Source: Gemmatimonadota bacterium (GTDB taxonomy: Bacteria; Gemmatimonadota; Gemmatimonadetes; Gemmatimonadales; GWC2-71-9). Taken from it: 50,124 nt of DNA. The stretch is from assembly GCA_003221895.1 (NCBI GenBank), contig QHUJ01000139.1, positions 1-50,124 of the forward strand. Reading direction: 5' to 3'. The notes beneath the pieces were generated by a model. The model saw only the letters and a list, made by a program, of their open reading frames with translations. It ran no database searches and was not told where the DNA came from. Each line of letters opens with the position of its first letter. The first letter of the stretch is position 1. A program made the translations under genes and the position numbers. Shown here piece by piece: positions 31,241 through 39,664 of the stretch.

Positions 31241-31660
31241 TTACGGTGCGTTGCGGAGTTCCACCAGCCGCCATTGCTTGCTCTGCAACCGGTACCCAAG
31301 GAATAAGGTTTCGTGTCGCAATTCGGTCGTTCCCGTGACCACATAGCGACGGGTTAGCTCTACGAAGCCCTTTCCCGATTCGACTTCGCGGACCGTCGTG
31401 ATGTCGAGGCCTCGTTCCTCCGCGGGACGCAGATAGCGGCGCAGCAACTCAATGGCCTGCGCCCGGCCGAGCGGCGAGGAAGGGTCCGAGCCGGGGATCT
31501 GCAGGACGATGTTCGAGCTCTGACCGACCAGTCCCTCAGGATCGTGCGCCGACCAGGCCTGCTTTGCCTTGTCCGCCGCGGCCGACAGCGTCGCCTGTGC
31601 CGCAAGCAGCGTGGGGAGCAGCATCGCAGCAACGGGGAGCCACCGCAAGCACCATCGCAT
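31241..31660 (-). CDS. Small secreted protein, NTF2-like/DUF4783-like
   Basis: 139 residues with an N-terminal signal peptide (MRWCLRWLPVAAMLLPTLLA, cleavage near AQA). The mature part reads like a small alpha/beta cone fold: a helix DKAKQAWSAHDPEGLVGQ, then strands NIVLQIPG and a conserved final RLQSKQWRLVELRN. Pattern resembles DUF4783/NTF2-like periplasmic proteins, but this is a fold-level guess only. It follows pyrF by 16 bases and may be the last gene of the smpB-amidase-TPR-pyrD-pyrF run. Confidence 0.7.
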   Translation of the reverse strand: MRWCLRWLPVAAMLLPTLLAAQATLSAAADKAKQAWSAHDPEGLVGQSSNIVLQIPGSDPSSPLGRAQAIELLRRYLRPAEERGLDITTVREVESGKGFVELTRRYVVTGTTELRHETLFLGYRLQSKQWRLVELRNAP

Positions 31661-31676
31661 AGGTTCGTTAATACCC

Positions 31677-32357
31677 TCAATCGAGCGCTTCCACCAGCCG
31701 CTGGTAGGCGGCCGCCGGATCGCGCGCTTCGGTGATCGGCCGACCCACCACGAGGTGCGTGGCGCCGCGCCGGACCGCTTCGGCCGGCTCGATTGTGCGG
31801 ACCTGGTCGCCCGCGGGGTCGCCAGGCCCCCGGATGCCGGGCACGACGATCCACGGTGTCGGGCCAAGCACCTCCCGCAGGAATCCGACTTCGTGTCCTG
31901 AAGCAACAATGCCCCGAAGTCCAACCTGCAACGCCGCGCGGGCCAGGCGCTCGGCCTCGAAACCGACGTCGGGAACGCCGCGACCCAGGATGCTTTCGAG
32001 CTCGGCCGCGTCGTGCGACGTGAGTACCGTGACACCCACGAGCGCGAGATCCGGTCCCGCGGCGCTCGCCGCCGCCCCCAGCATCGCGCGCCCGCCCAGG
32101 CAGTGCACCGTCGCCATCGAGACGCCAAGGTCGCGCGCCGCGGTGACGGCGCCCGCAACCGTATTGGGGATGTCGTGCCACTTGAGGTCGAGAAAGACAC
32201 GAACGCCGCGCTGCGCAAACTCTCTGATCAACGCCGGTCCCTCGCGCACGTACAGCACCGGCCCCAGCTTCGCCCAGCGCAGCTGCGGGAGCCGCGCCGC
32301 GAGCAGGAGCGCATCACGTCCACTGCCCATGTCGAAGGCGACAATCAGCTCAGTCAT
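31677..32357 (-). CDS. pyrF: Orotidine 5'-phosphate decarboxylase
   Basis: Last step of UMP synthesis. The 226 residues have the catalytic array FLDLKWHDIPNTVAGAV (DxKxxD), the phosphate-binding VPGIRGPGD and VVGRPITEARDP. The ATG at 32357 overlaps the end of pyrD by 8 bases, so the two pyrimidine genes are coupled. Length and motifs are those of group I bacterial enzymes. Confidence 0.95.
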   Translation of the reverse strand: MTELIVAFDMGSGRDALLLAARLPQLRWAKLGPVLYVREGPALIREFAQRGVRVFLDLKWHDIPNTVAGAVTAARDLGVSMATVHCLGGRAMLGAAASAAGPDLALVGVTVLTSHDAAELESILGRGVPDVGFEAERLARAALQVGLRGIVASGHEVGFLREVLGPTPWIVVPGIRGPGDPAGDQVRTIEPAEAVRRGATHLVVGRPITEARDPAAAYQRLVEALD

Positions 32358-33189
32358 GGGATAGCTCCCGCGCGATGCGTACCGGCACACGTGGATCGGC
32401 CAGCGCTGCCGTGCCGACGGCAACGAGCGACGCGCCGGCGGCACGGTACTCGCGCGCATCTGCTGCAGTCCGAACTCCGCCAACGCCGATGACCGGCATC
32501 CCCACGCGCTCGCGTACCCGCCGAGTGGCCAGCACACCGATGGGCAGGAGCGCCGGGCCGCTCAGCCCACCGCTGCCGTTTCCCAGGCGCCGATCGAGCA
32601 GCCCGGGCATCGTGTTGACCAGCGTAACCGCTTCGGCGCCCTCCTCGCGGGCCACGCGCGCCATCGCTGGAATATCAGGAAGCACCGGCGACAGCTTGAT
32701 GGTGAGTGGCCGTGTCGAGGCGCGACGGCAGGCGCGCACCAACTCGGCCAAGGCAACCGGCTCCGAGCCGAACTCGAGACCGCCGGCATTGGTGTTGGGG
32801 CAGGAGGCATTGATTTCGAAAGCGGTGATTGCGTCGAGCGGGGTCAGGCGTTCGATCACCCGGATGTAATCGTCGATGGTCGCTCCCGCCACATTGACGA
32901 TGATCCGCGCGCGCTGCAGCCGCTGTGCGAGCCACGGTAGCTCGTGTTCGGCGACCGCCTCCACGCCGGGATTCGCGAGCCCCACAGCGTTCAGCATGCC
33001 ACCGCGGAATTCGGCGACGCGCAGTGCGGGATGACCCTGCCGCGGCTCCGGGGTCACCGCCTTCGTGACGATGCCGCCCAGGAGATCGAGATCTATGACA
33101 TCGTCTAGCTCACGCCCAAAGCCGGCAGTTCCAGCAGCGAGAAGAATCGGATTTTGGAAGGTGGTTCCGAACAGTTCGACCGCGCTCAC
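32350..33189 (-). CDS. pyrD: Dihydroorotate dehydrogenase, class 1 (PyrD)
   Basis: 279 residues with no N-terminal membrane extension, hence class 1 (soluble). FMN and substrate motifs include TKAVTPEPRQGHPALRV, NAVGLANPGVE and the NASCPNTN segment with the catalytic Cys, which marks class 1 enzymes (class 2 uses Ser). IGVGGV near the end binds the FMN phosphate. A class 1B enzyme would need a PyrK partner, and none is next to it. It starts at GTG, overlapping the TPR lipoprotein stop as GTGA. Confidence 0.93.
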   Translation of the reverse strand: MSAVELFGTTFQNPILLAAGTAGFGRELDDVIDLDLLGGIVTKAVTPEPRQGHPALRVAEFRGGMLNAVGLANPGVEAVAEHELPWLAQRLQRARIIVNVAGATIDDYIRVIERLTPLDAITAFEINASCPNTNAGGLEFGSEPVALAELVRACRRASTRPLTIKLSPVLPDIPAMARVAREEGAEAVTLVNTMPGLLDRRLGNGSGGLSGPALLPIGVLATRRVRERVGMPVIGVGGVRTAADAREYRAAGASLVAVGTAALADPRVPVRIARELSHD

Positions 33190-34706
33190 GGGCGCTCCGG
33201 CGCTACTGGCCGGTCGCGTTGGGTGTTTGCAGGAGTCGGGCGAGCGCCGGGACGTGGAGGCGTGACGGGCGCGCGCGCCGGCTGCCCCACCGGCTGGGCG
33301 GCGGGTTCGTCGAGCCGTGGGCCGCGCGTCCCCGGAACCGGAATCGCGAAGCGCCGTCCGGAGGACCTCCCGCTGGCGGCGCTCGCAACTGCCACGCCCA
33401 ACTCCCGAGCGAGCGAGTCCTCCGCCGCGGCGTAGGTGACGCTGGACTCACCGTGGTACGCACGAGTATAGGGAGACGCGGCATAGCGTGTGTCCAGAAT
33501 CGCGGCGATGGAATCGTGCCGGTCGGGCAACAGCGGGATGGCGGCCACGAGCGCTTTGGGCGCGTATAACGAGCCGGTATCGCTCGCCGCGACCTCGAGA
33601 AACAGCTGACCCGCCAGTGCGGGCGCGGCGAGGGAGTCCCGCGCGATTTCGGCGACACGAAAGCCTGCCCCCGAGCTCGCTGGAGACCTGGTCGCTTGAC
33701 TCACCAGGTCGAGGAGATGCTTAGCGTCGGTATTCCCCGTTTCCGCCCGCGACAGATCCTGGAGCTCCACGATCACTGGCGTGAGATCGCCGCGCTGAGT
33801 CGCCTGCATCACCAACAGCCGCTGCACTCGTACCCGCGCCATGCCGGCTTCGCTCGATACGGGGTCGGTAACCGCAGTGGCGCGCCGATAGCGCGCGTCC
33901 GCGGCCTGGTAATCACCCTGCGCTGCCCGTCGGTCGCCGTCGGCAATCAGCAATCGTGCCTGCTCGGCAAACGGGATGCGTGTGTGTGCCAGCAACCGCT
34001 CGAGCGTCGCGGATGCCATCTCTGGACCACCGACGGCTGCGAGTTGGGCGATCAGATCGGCTCGCTCGATTTCGAAGGTCGGATCCCCGCCTATCGTGTC
34101 GATCACGGCCGCCGCTTCAGCGGCGCGCCCAGTTGCGAGCAGCGCGTGCGCGAGCACTGGACGCGCCGCCGGTTCACGCGAGCGTTGCAGATGCTCCACC
34201 GCGGCCCCGTAATCCAGCCGCAGCACGGCGGCCTGACCCGCGTAGTATTCGGCCCGGGAGCGGCGCGCCCGATCCTTGGACTTCAAGACCCCATCCACGG
34301 CCGCATCCGCCTGGACGGGACGACCCGCCGCCAGCGAGCACTGCGCATCGGCGAGATCGAGCCGTTCGCGCAGCGCCACGTCCTTCGCCACCGGGCGCGC
34401 GTGCGAAATGACGTCTGTCGCGTCTTCACAGGACCCCGAACGCGCCAGTCCCTCGGCCTCCAGCACCAACGCATCGTCCACCCAGCGACTCTTGGGGTGC
34501 TTGATGACGACGGCTTCGGCCTTGGCCGCGGCCAGGGCCCACTCTGAGCGGGCCTCCGATTCCTGACCCTGGGCCTCCGCTTTCCGCGCGCCCTTCGCGT
34601 GTTGCTCGGCGGACCACATCGCGTTGTAATAGGCGCAGGCCGCCATCCCCCCGCCGCACAGCGCAAGCAGCGGGACAGCCGCGAGAACCGCGCGACGTGG
34701 GTTCAT
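33186..34706 (-). CDS. TPR-repeat lipoprotein, secreted
   Basis: 506 residues with a signal ending in a lipobox-like GGMAAC (about residue 24). The body is a chain of degenerate TPR/Ala-rich helical repeats (for example AEYYAGQAAVLRLDYGAAVE and HALLATGRAAEAAAVID). The C-terminal 90 residues are Pro/Arg-rich and probably disordered (QPVGQPARAPVTPPRP). Coupled by ATGA to the amidase before it and by GTGA to pyrD. A cell-envelope scaffold role is likely, but unproven. Confidence 0.8.
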   Translation of the reverse strand: MNPRRAVLAAVPLLALCGGGMAACAYYNAMWSAEQHAKGARKAEAQGQESEARSEWALAAAKAEAVVIKHPKSRWVDDALVLEAEGLARSGSCEDATDVISHARPVAKDVALRERLDLADAQCSLAAGRPVQADAAVDGVLKSKDRARRSRAEYYAGQAAVLRLDYGAAVEHLQRSREPAARPVLAHALLATGRAAEAAAVIDTIGGDPTFEIERADLIAQLAAVGGPEMASATLERLLAHTRIPFAEQARLLIADGDRRAAQGDYQAADARYRRATAVTDPVSSEAGMARVRVQRLLVMQATQRGDLTPVIVELQDLSRAETGNTDAKHLLDLVSQATRSPASSGAGFRVAEIARDSLAAPALAGQLFLEVAASDTGSLYAPKALVAAIPLLPDRHDSIAAILDTRYAASPYTRAYHGESSVTYAAAEDSLARELGVAVASAASGRSSGRRFAIPVPGTRGPRLDEPAAQPVGQPARAPVTPPRPGARPTPANTQRDRPVAPERP

Positions 34707-35935
34707 CGGGCCTGCCCGCCGCCGTTGCCCACGGCGAGCTTGCGCTCGAACTCGAGGAGATACGTGACGATACCGTCGGCGATGGCGGACGCGATCTTGT
34801 GCTGGCCCGACGCCGACGCGAGAAACGCCCCGTCATCGCGATTCGTCGCGAAGCCGGTCTCGACCAGGATCGCCGGCCGGCGCGCCGCCGCGAGAACCAT
34901 GAACGGACCCTGCTGGACGCCGCGATCCTCGCCGGGGTGAATGCCGGCGACGTTCCCCTGCACCAGCTCCGCGAGGCGCGCCGATTCGCGCAGGTACTCG
35001 TTCAATTGGAGATCGCGCAGGATGTAGGCGAGCGGACCCTCCATGGTGGCGGTCGTCTCGAAACGGAGGGCGTCGTTTTCCATCTGCGCCACCCGCTTCT
35101 GATCTTCGGTCTTGGCATCGGACAGGAAGTACGTCTCCACGCCGTTCACTTGCGTTTGGCGTTTGCCGGCCGGCATCGCATTCACGTGAATGCTCACAAA
35201 GAGATCGCAATCGGTGCGACAAAAGAGCGGGCGATTGGCGAGATCGATCAACGTATCGCTCGCGCGCGTCAACACGACGTTCAGACCGCGCCGCAACAGC
35301 TCGGCCCTGAGCAGCCGCCCAACGCCCAGGGTGATGTCCTTTTCCGTGAGGCCGTGTGGGAAGTACATGCCCGGGTTGCCGGGATCGACGCCGCCGTGCC
35401 CCGGATCGACGACGATCGTATGCGACAGCCGCAGTCCCGTGACGGGATTCGGAGCAGACGCGCCAGACGACGCGATCATGGGCGCGGCGACCGCGGGGGT
35501 TGCGGGACGAGGGAGGGGGGCGGCGACGGCAGGCGCAGTAGCCGTGACGGTCAGCTCATCCAGCCGTCCGAGCGAGGCATCCCAGCGGTAGCGCCCGGCG
35601 AGCAGGTGTGGCACGTAATCGACCAGCCAATGCAGCGGCAGGAACAGCGTGTCGCGCGCTACGTACGGAGCGCCAACCATCGGATACGCGGTGCCGGCGA
35701 AACGAACGAAGGGTGAGCCGAGATCGAACTCGAACGAACTGTCACCGCCACTCAACGTCACGCGGAGCGTAGAGGCATCCAGCGACATGGAGAGGCCGAG
35801 GGGCTGCGATAGCAGCACGGCAGCGACCGCGGCCGTACCCCGCTCGTTCGACACGGGAATGCTGGATTGACCGCGAGGCGTGGCGATCAGGACCTGCTGC
35901 GGCAGGAGCAACGCAATAAGAAAGAAGACGTTCAC
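34703..35935 (-). CDS. N-acetylmuramoyl-L-alanine amidase (Amidase_3)
   Basis: Cleaves the bond between MurNAc and L-Ala in peptidoglycan. The 410 residues have an N-terminal hydrophobic signal, a beta-rich region to about residue 125 resembling a copper-amine-oxidase-N/AMIN-like domain, a Pro/Ala linker, and a C-terminal zinc amidase. Zinc ligands and catalytic residues are visible: VVDPGHGGVDPG, GLTEKDITL (Glu), SIHVNA (His) and ILVETGF (catalytic Glu). An insert with NDALRFE typical of AmiA/C inhibitory helices is present. It starts at GTG, overlapping the smpB stop as GTGA. Confidence 0.93.
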   Translation of the reverse strand: MNVFFLIALLLPQQVLIATPRGQSSIPVSNERGTAAVAAVLLSQPLGLSMSLDASTLRVTLSGGDSSFEFDLGSPFVRFAGTAYPMVGAPYVARDTLFLPLHWLVDYVPHLLAGRYRWDASLGRLDELTVTATAPAVAAPLPRPATPAVAAPMIASSGASAPNPVTGLRLSHTIVVDPGHGGVDPGNPGMYFPHGLTEKDITLGVGRLLRAELLRRGLNVVLTRASDTLIDLANRPLFCRTDCDLFVSIHVNAMPAGKRQTQVNGVETYFLSDAKTEDQKRVAQMENDALRFETTATMEGPLAYILRDLQLNEYLRESARLAELVQGNVAGIHPGEDRGVQQGPFMVLAAARRPAILVETGFATNRDDGAFLASASGQHKIASAIADGIVTYLLEFERKLAVGNGGGQAR

Positions 35936-36387
35936 GCCCGTCTCCCCTTCACAACGCGTGCCATCTCTCGCTCGGCCACACGGCGCTTCAGATCTTCGCG
36001 CTTGTCATGCGCCTTCTTCGCTTTGGCGAGCGCGATAGCGACTTTGGCGAGTCCGTCCTTGAAGTAGATCTCCAACGGTACGACGGTGAGGCCTTTCTGC
36101 GTCGTGGCGCCCAACAGTTTACGGATTTCGCGTTTGTGGAGCAGCAATTTGCGGGACCGCGCCGGCGGGGGGTTGTTGTAGCTGCCCGGTCCATAGTGGG
36201 AGATGGTCATGCCCTCGAGCCAGACCTCACCGTTCCGCACGTGCGCGTAGGCCTCGTTGAGACTGGCTTTACGGTCGCGCAGCGATTTCACTTCCGTTCC
36301 GGTCAGCACGAGTCCCGCCTCCCACGTTTCCAGAAGATGGTAGTCGTGCCGCGCGCGCGGGTTCCTCGCGATCGATATTTTTTCCAC
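35932..36387 (-). CDS. smpB: SsrA-binding protein SmpB
   Basis: Partner of tmRNA in trans-translation rescue of stalled ribosomes. The 151 residues contain ARHDYHLLETWEAGLVLTGT, then EVKSLRDRKASLNEAY, GMTISHYGPG, and the C-terminal helix KAKKAHDKREDLKRRVAERE that mimics mRNA. The start is GTG at 36387, with no Shine-Dalgarno. No ssrA gene is visible in the window. It heads the run smpB-amidase-TPR-pyrD-pyrF. Confidence 0.95.
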   Translation of the reverse strand: MEKISIARNPRARHDYHLLETWEAGLVLTGTEVKSLRDRKASLNEAYAHVRNGEVWLEGMTISHYGPGSYNNPPPARSRKLLLHKREIRKLLGATTQKGLTVVPLEIYFKDGLAKVAIALAKAKKAHDKREDLKRRVAEREMARVVKGRRA

Positions 36388-36399
36388 GGTATCGTGGGC

Positions 36400-36428
36400 A
36401 AGATACGCATTGACTTGGGGTTATACAA
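36400..36428 (-). promoter_or_regulatory. Candidate smpB promoter
   Basis: Minus-strand TTGTAT (36428-36423), a 17-base spacer, then TATCTT (36405-36400). Transcription would begin about 5 bases before the smpB GTG, giving an almost leaderless message, in keeping with the absence of a Shine-Dalgarno. It overlaps the tRNA-Leu promoter on the other strand. Confidence 0.35.
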
Positions 36429-36439
36429 CGTTCTAGATT
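36410..36439 (+). promoter_or_regulatory. Candidate tRNA-Leu promoter
   Basis: TTGACT (36410-36415; 5 of 6 consensus bases) and TAGATT (36434-36439; 4 of 6) with an 18-base spacer, placing the transcription start about 15 bases before the mature tRNA. The best sigma70-like match in the window. Confidence 0.55.
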
Positions 36440-36460
36440 GCCGTTCCTCAAAAAACTGAC

Positions 36461-36544
36461 GCCGAAGTGGTGGAACTGGTAGACGCGCTGGCTTCAGGAG
36501 CCAGTGGGCGCAAGCCCGTGGGGGTTCGAGTCCCCCCTTCGGCA
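36461..36544 (+). tRNA. tRNA-Leu (anticodon CAG)
   Basis: 84 bases with a 7-base acceptor stem, GCCGAAG paired to CTTCGGC (36537-36543), discriminator A, and no encoded CCA. The anticodon arm is CTGGC-TTCAGGA-GCCAG, giving anticodon CAG that reads CTG. The long variable arm TGGGCGCAAGCCCG is typical of class II (Leu/Ser). The T arm holds GGTTCGAGTCC. It lies 1 base from the stop of the convergent moeB-like gene. Confidence 0.97.
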
Positions 36545-36545
36545 C

Positions 36546-37676
36546 TCAGTAGCGCGGTACTCTCGAATCGATCTCCCGTGACCACGCGTCGATCCCTCCG
36601 GCCAGCGAGCGCACGTTAGGGAACCCCGCCCCGACGAGAATCTCGCGCGCCTTCAGCGAGCGCGGCCCGTGATGACAAACGGTGACGATCTCCCCGTGCC
36701 CCGGAAGCTCGGAGAGACGCCCCGGCAATTCGCGCAGCGGGATGTAGCGAGCGCCTTCGATCTGAGCGATCTCCGCCTCGCGCGGCTCGCGCACGTCGAG
36801 GAGGACCAGATTCGGCTTCCGACCCCGCGCTTGATACAGCTCATGAGCGCTGATCTCGACGCCATGCGTCCCGCCCACAGCGCCGGTCCCGCAGAACGCG
36901 TCATAGTCGATCAGCGTCGTCACCGTCGGATGCTCGCCACAGACCGGACACTCGCGATCCTTTGCGAGCGCGATCTCGCGGAATTGCAGGCGCCGGCCAT
37001 CGAAGAGCAGCAGTCGTCCAATCAAGGACTCGCCGAATCCGACGATCAGCTTGATCGCTTCCAGCGCCTGGAGCGACCCGATGATGCCCGGGAGCACGCC
37101 CAGCACGCCCCCTTCCGCGCACGAGGGGACGAGATCCGGCGGCGGCGGCTCGGCGAACAGGCAGCGATAACAGGGACCGCGCCTCGCGTCAAAAACCGAA
37201 ACCTGCCCGTCGAACTGAAAGATCGACCCGTAAATGTTTGGTTTGCCGAGCAGCACGCAGGCGTCGTTGACGAGATAGCGCGTCGGAAAATTGTCCGACC
37301 CGTCGACCACCACGTCGAAGTCGCGGAGAATGTCGAGGGCGTTCGCGGACGTCAGCTGTTTGGGGAACGTCTCGATTGTGACGTGCGGGTTGATGTCGTG
37401 CAGCCGCTCGCGCGCGGACTCGGTCTTGGGCCTGCCCAGCGACGAGGTCCCGTGCACGATCTGGCGTTGCAGGTTGCTGACGTCGACGACATCGAAGTCG
37501 ACGATGCCGAGGGTGCCCACACCGGCTGCAGCGAGATACAACGCGGCCGGAGACCCGAGGCCTCCGGCGCCGATCAGGAGAACGCGCGCCGCGCCAAGCG
37601 TGGTTTGACCCTCGAGACCTACATCGGGAAGGGTGAGGTGCCGCGAGTACCGCAGCAGCTCCTCGTGCGACAGCAT
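36546..37676 (-). CDS. moeB: MoeB/ThiF-family adenylyltransferase fused to a rhodanese domain
   Basis: 376 residues. Residues 1-250 form an E1-like adenylyltransferase: RYSRHLTLPDVGLEGQ, the nucleotide loop GAGGLGSPAALYLAAAGVG, the NLQRQIVHG element and zinc-binding cysteines in CYRCLF and CPVCGEH. Residues 280-376 are a rhodanese domain with the active-site loop VCHHGPRS, Cys present. Such fusions (MOCS3-like) adenylate and then sulfurate a ubiquitin-like carrier such as MoaD or ThiS; no carrier gene is nearby, so the acceptor is unknown. The ATG at 37676 has AGGGA 8 bases upstream and lies 2 bases after the rrf2 stop. Confidence 0.88.
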   Translation of the reverse strand: MLSHEELLRYSRHLTLPDVGLEGQTTLGAARVLLIGAGGLGSPAALYLAAAGVGTLGIVDFDVVDVSNLQRQIVHGTSSLGRPKTESARERLHDINPHVTIETFPKQLTSANALDILRDFDVVVDGSDNFPTRYLVNDACVLLGKPNIYGSIFQFDGQVSVFDARRGPCYRCLFAEPPPPDLVPSCAEGGVLGVLPGIIGSLQALEAIKLIVGFGESLIGRLLLFDGRRLQFREIALAKDRECPVCGEHPTVTTLIDYDAFCGTGAVGGTHGVEISAHELYQARGRKPNLVLLDVREPREAEIAQIEGARYIPLRELPGRLSELPGHGEIVTVCHHGPRSLKAREILVGAGFPNVRSLAGGIDAWSREIDSRVPRY

Positions 37677-37678
37677 CG

Positions 37679-38131
37679 TCAGTTCCCTAAACCAACCCCG
37701 GCGATTTGGTACACCTGCGGCTCGGCATGCTGCAGATCCGCGAGCGTGATGCCGGCGAGCACCTCGTTGATGCGCCGTTCGAGCAGGCGCCACACGGGGC
37801 GAATGCTGCAGGCCGTCGCAGGATCGCAGCGTTCAGCATCGACCCGGTGCAGGTCGCAGTTCACCTCGAAGGTCACGTGCTCCGACGCTTCGATGACGTC
37901 TTTGACGCTGATGGCCTGCGGCGGCCGGGCCAGCAGGTAGCCGCCGCGCGCCCCACGGACGGAATCGACCAGACCCGCGCGCCGCAGGCGCAGCAGAATC
38001 TGCTCGACATAATCGTGGGGGAGTCGCTCCTGCTCGGAGAGCTCACGGGCAGCGACCGGGCCCTGCCCCGCGCGCTTCGCGAGATGACTCGAGACGATTA
38101 ATCCGTATTCCGCCCAGGTGGTAACACGCAT
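37679..38131 (-). CDS. Rrf2-family transcriptional regulator with three Cys
   Basis: 150 residues, with a winged helix (SEQERLPHDYVEQILLRLRR, then GLVDSVRGARGGYLLAR) typical of IscR/CymR/NsrR relatives. Three cysteines follow in the ligand loop, C-x9-C-x5-C (starting NCDLHRV). That could hold an Fe-S cluster, although the spacing is not the exact IscR one. Directly coupled to the MoeB-rhodanese gene, so it may sense sulfur or Fe-S status. Its ATG lacks a Shine-Dalgarno. Confidence 0.85.
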   Translation of the reverse strand: MRVTTWAEYGLIVSSHLAKRAGQGPVAARELSEQERLPHDYVEQILLRLRRAGLVDSVRGARGGYLLARPPQAISVKDVIEASEHVTFEVNCDLHRVDAERCDPATACSIRPVWRLLERRINEVLAGITLADLQHAEPQVYQIAGVGLGN

Positions 38132-38137
38132 GGGAGG

Positions 38138-38166
38138 AATATGCGAGAGCCATTGTCGGGATTCAA
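38138..38166 (-). promoter_or_regulatory. Candidate promoter of the rrf2-moeB unit
   Basis: Minus-strand TTGAAT (38166-38161), a 17-base spacer, then CATATT (38143-38138). The predicted transcription start falls at or next to the ATG at 38131, implying a leaderless message, which agrees with the missing Shine-Dalgarno. An autoregulatory Rrf2 operator would be expected here, but I see no clear inverted repeat. Confidence 0.35.
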
Positions 38167-38169
38167 TGG

Positions 38170-39171
38170 CTATTGCCGTATCTGTGGGCTCACGCTCAGC
38201 CCCACCTGCAGGAGGAACACGCTCTCGCCGCTGTTCCGTTGCATCCAGAGCGCGCGCCCATTCACGTTCCACATCAAGCTCGCCCCGCTGAAGATGTCAG
38301 CGCCGAGTCCGCCGTGCGCGCCCTCCGCCATGCCGCGGTCGGGACCGGTCGACGGAAAGCCGGCCAGCAGGAGCCCAAGGTCGAGGTACATCCGACCCCA
38401 GTTGGTGCGGAGCGAGGGCTCATACCCCGGCGCGAAGAAGATCGCGCTGGGCTCGCAATCGCTCGAGCAACCGATCACTCGCAACGGTGCATAATCGATC
38501 TGCAATCCAAGCGCGCCTTTCTTGGTATCGCGCCGAAACCGGACGCCAAACGCCGGCCCGCGCGCTTCCATGGGCCCACTCAAGCGCGGCAAGACACTGA
38601 CGGCGGGACCCAGAGTGCCATTCAGCAAGTCGCTCTTGTGCTCGCCTCCAAACGCGAGCGACACGTTGGCGCGCACCTCGAGCGATTGAATCGCGCTGTT
38701 CGGTACCTGGAAGAATCGCCCCTCGACCAGCGCGGCGGCCTGTGTTCCGAGATTGAGTCGGACACCTAGCCCAAAGCCGAGCCCGATCTCGTTCTTGGGC
38801 GTGGCGGCCGTGCAGATACCCAGCAAGTCCACGTCCTGATCGGTGACACGCGCGAGACCGAGGGCGGTGGATGCGTAGGGCGCGATGCCGTTGGAGCCGA
38901 CGGGATAGTAATTGGACTCGACGCCGGCAAACGTCATTTGCCGGACGCAGTTGGTGCTGGAGAGGTTGTCGTAGCGCGAGACACCGACCCCCACTTCCCC
39001 ATCATCACCAGAAAGCAATGCCAGGCTGGCGCCGATTGCGCTGTATGAGTGCGTGCCGGATGCGTCTTCGATGGCCATGGAGGATATGGTGGGACCAATG
39101 CGGGCGCGCCGCTGGGCGGCGACGCTGCCGGATAGGACGAGCGCGATGATCAGAAGTGAGAGAATTCGCAT
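38170..39171 (-). CDS. Predicted outer-membrane beta-barrel protein
   Basis: 333 residues with a signal peptide (MRILSLLIIALVLSGSVAAQ). The mature sequence shows alternating-polarity strands separated by short turns (GEVGVGVSRYDNLS, GLGFGLGVRLNLG, LEVRANVSLAFGG) and ends in an amphipathic strand VFLLQVGLSVSPQ. Cys residues in the loops (GCSSDCEPS) could pair. No specific family is recognised. It overlaps nothing and ends 38 bases before the rrf2 start. A short inverted repeat, GAGATT-AAA-AATCTC, lies within 20 bases upstream of its ATG. Confidence 0.75.
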   Translation of the reverse strand: MRILSLLIIALVLSGSVAAQRRARIGPTISSMAIEDASGTHSYSAIGASLALLSGDDGEVGVGVSRYDNLSSTNCVRQMTFAGVESNYYPVGSNGIAPYASTALGLARVTDQDVDLLGICTAATPKNEIGLGFGLGVRLNLGTQAAALVEGRFFQVPNSAIQSLEVRANVSLAFGGEHKSDLLNGTLGPAVSVLPRLSGPMEARGPAFGVRFRRDTKKGALGLQIDYAPLRVIGCSSDCEPSAIFFAPGYEPSLRTNWGRMYLDLGLLLAGFPSTGPDRGMAEGAHGGLGADIFSGASLMWNVNGRALWMQRNSGESVFLLQVGLSVSPQIRQ

Positions 39172-39216
39172 GCGAGATTTTTAATCTCATCGCGCCCTCG
39201 GCTGCCGTGACTGCTG

Positions 39217-39633
39217 TCACTTCATGAGAAGGCCCACCGCCACACCTGCGGCATTCATCCGGATCAGCCATGACCACGCCGTCGCGCGATGCAGCGGGCG
39301 CAGGCGAGTCCACCACACACTGCCGCCCATCGTCGACAGGAGAATGGTGGGCAGCCACAACACGGTCCCGAACTCCATGCCCGCGAGTGGTCCGCCGGCT
39401 TGCGCCCAGAGGGAGGGCCGGAACTGGTTATAGAACCAGGCAAAGAGCACACCGAATACGAGTGCCAGGACTGCGGACTTCACCATCGCCGGACCCATGA
39501 ACGCCTTCATCTGCTCCGGCGTCAGCTGCTCAGCGAATCCTTCCATTCCCTTGGTGAACACTTTTCCCCACATCACATAATCGACGAGGTACGCCACGAC
39601 GCCCGCTATCAACCCTGCAATAATCCAGCTCAT
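39217..39633 (-). CDS. Small integral membrane protein (DUF1761-like)
   Basis: 138 residues with four likely transmembrane helices: SWIIAGLIAGVVAYLVDYVM (1-22), KSAVLALVFGVLFAWFY (about 52-70), a third around TVLWLPTILLSTMGG and a fourth around AGVAVGLLM. The first helix with a D-Y-x-W element resembles DUF1761 proteins, a weak match. The ATG at 39633 is chosen since it begins the first helix. Function unknown. Confidence 0.7.
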   Translation of the reverse strand: MSWIIAGLIAGVVAYLVDYVMWGKVFTKGMEGFAEQLTPEQMKAFMGPAMVKSAVLALVFGVLFAWFYNQFRPSLWAQAGGPLAGMEFGTVLWLPTILLSTMGGSVWWTRLRPLHRATAWSWLIRMNAAGVAVGLLMK

Positions 39634-39664
39634 GAGCGCGCTTCCTCCTCTCGCGAGGTGTGGG

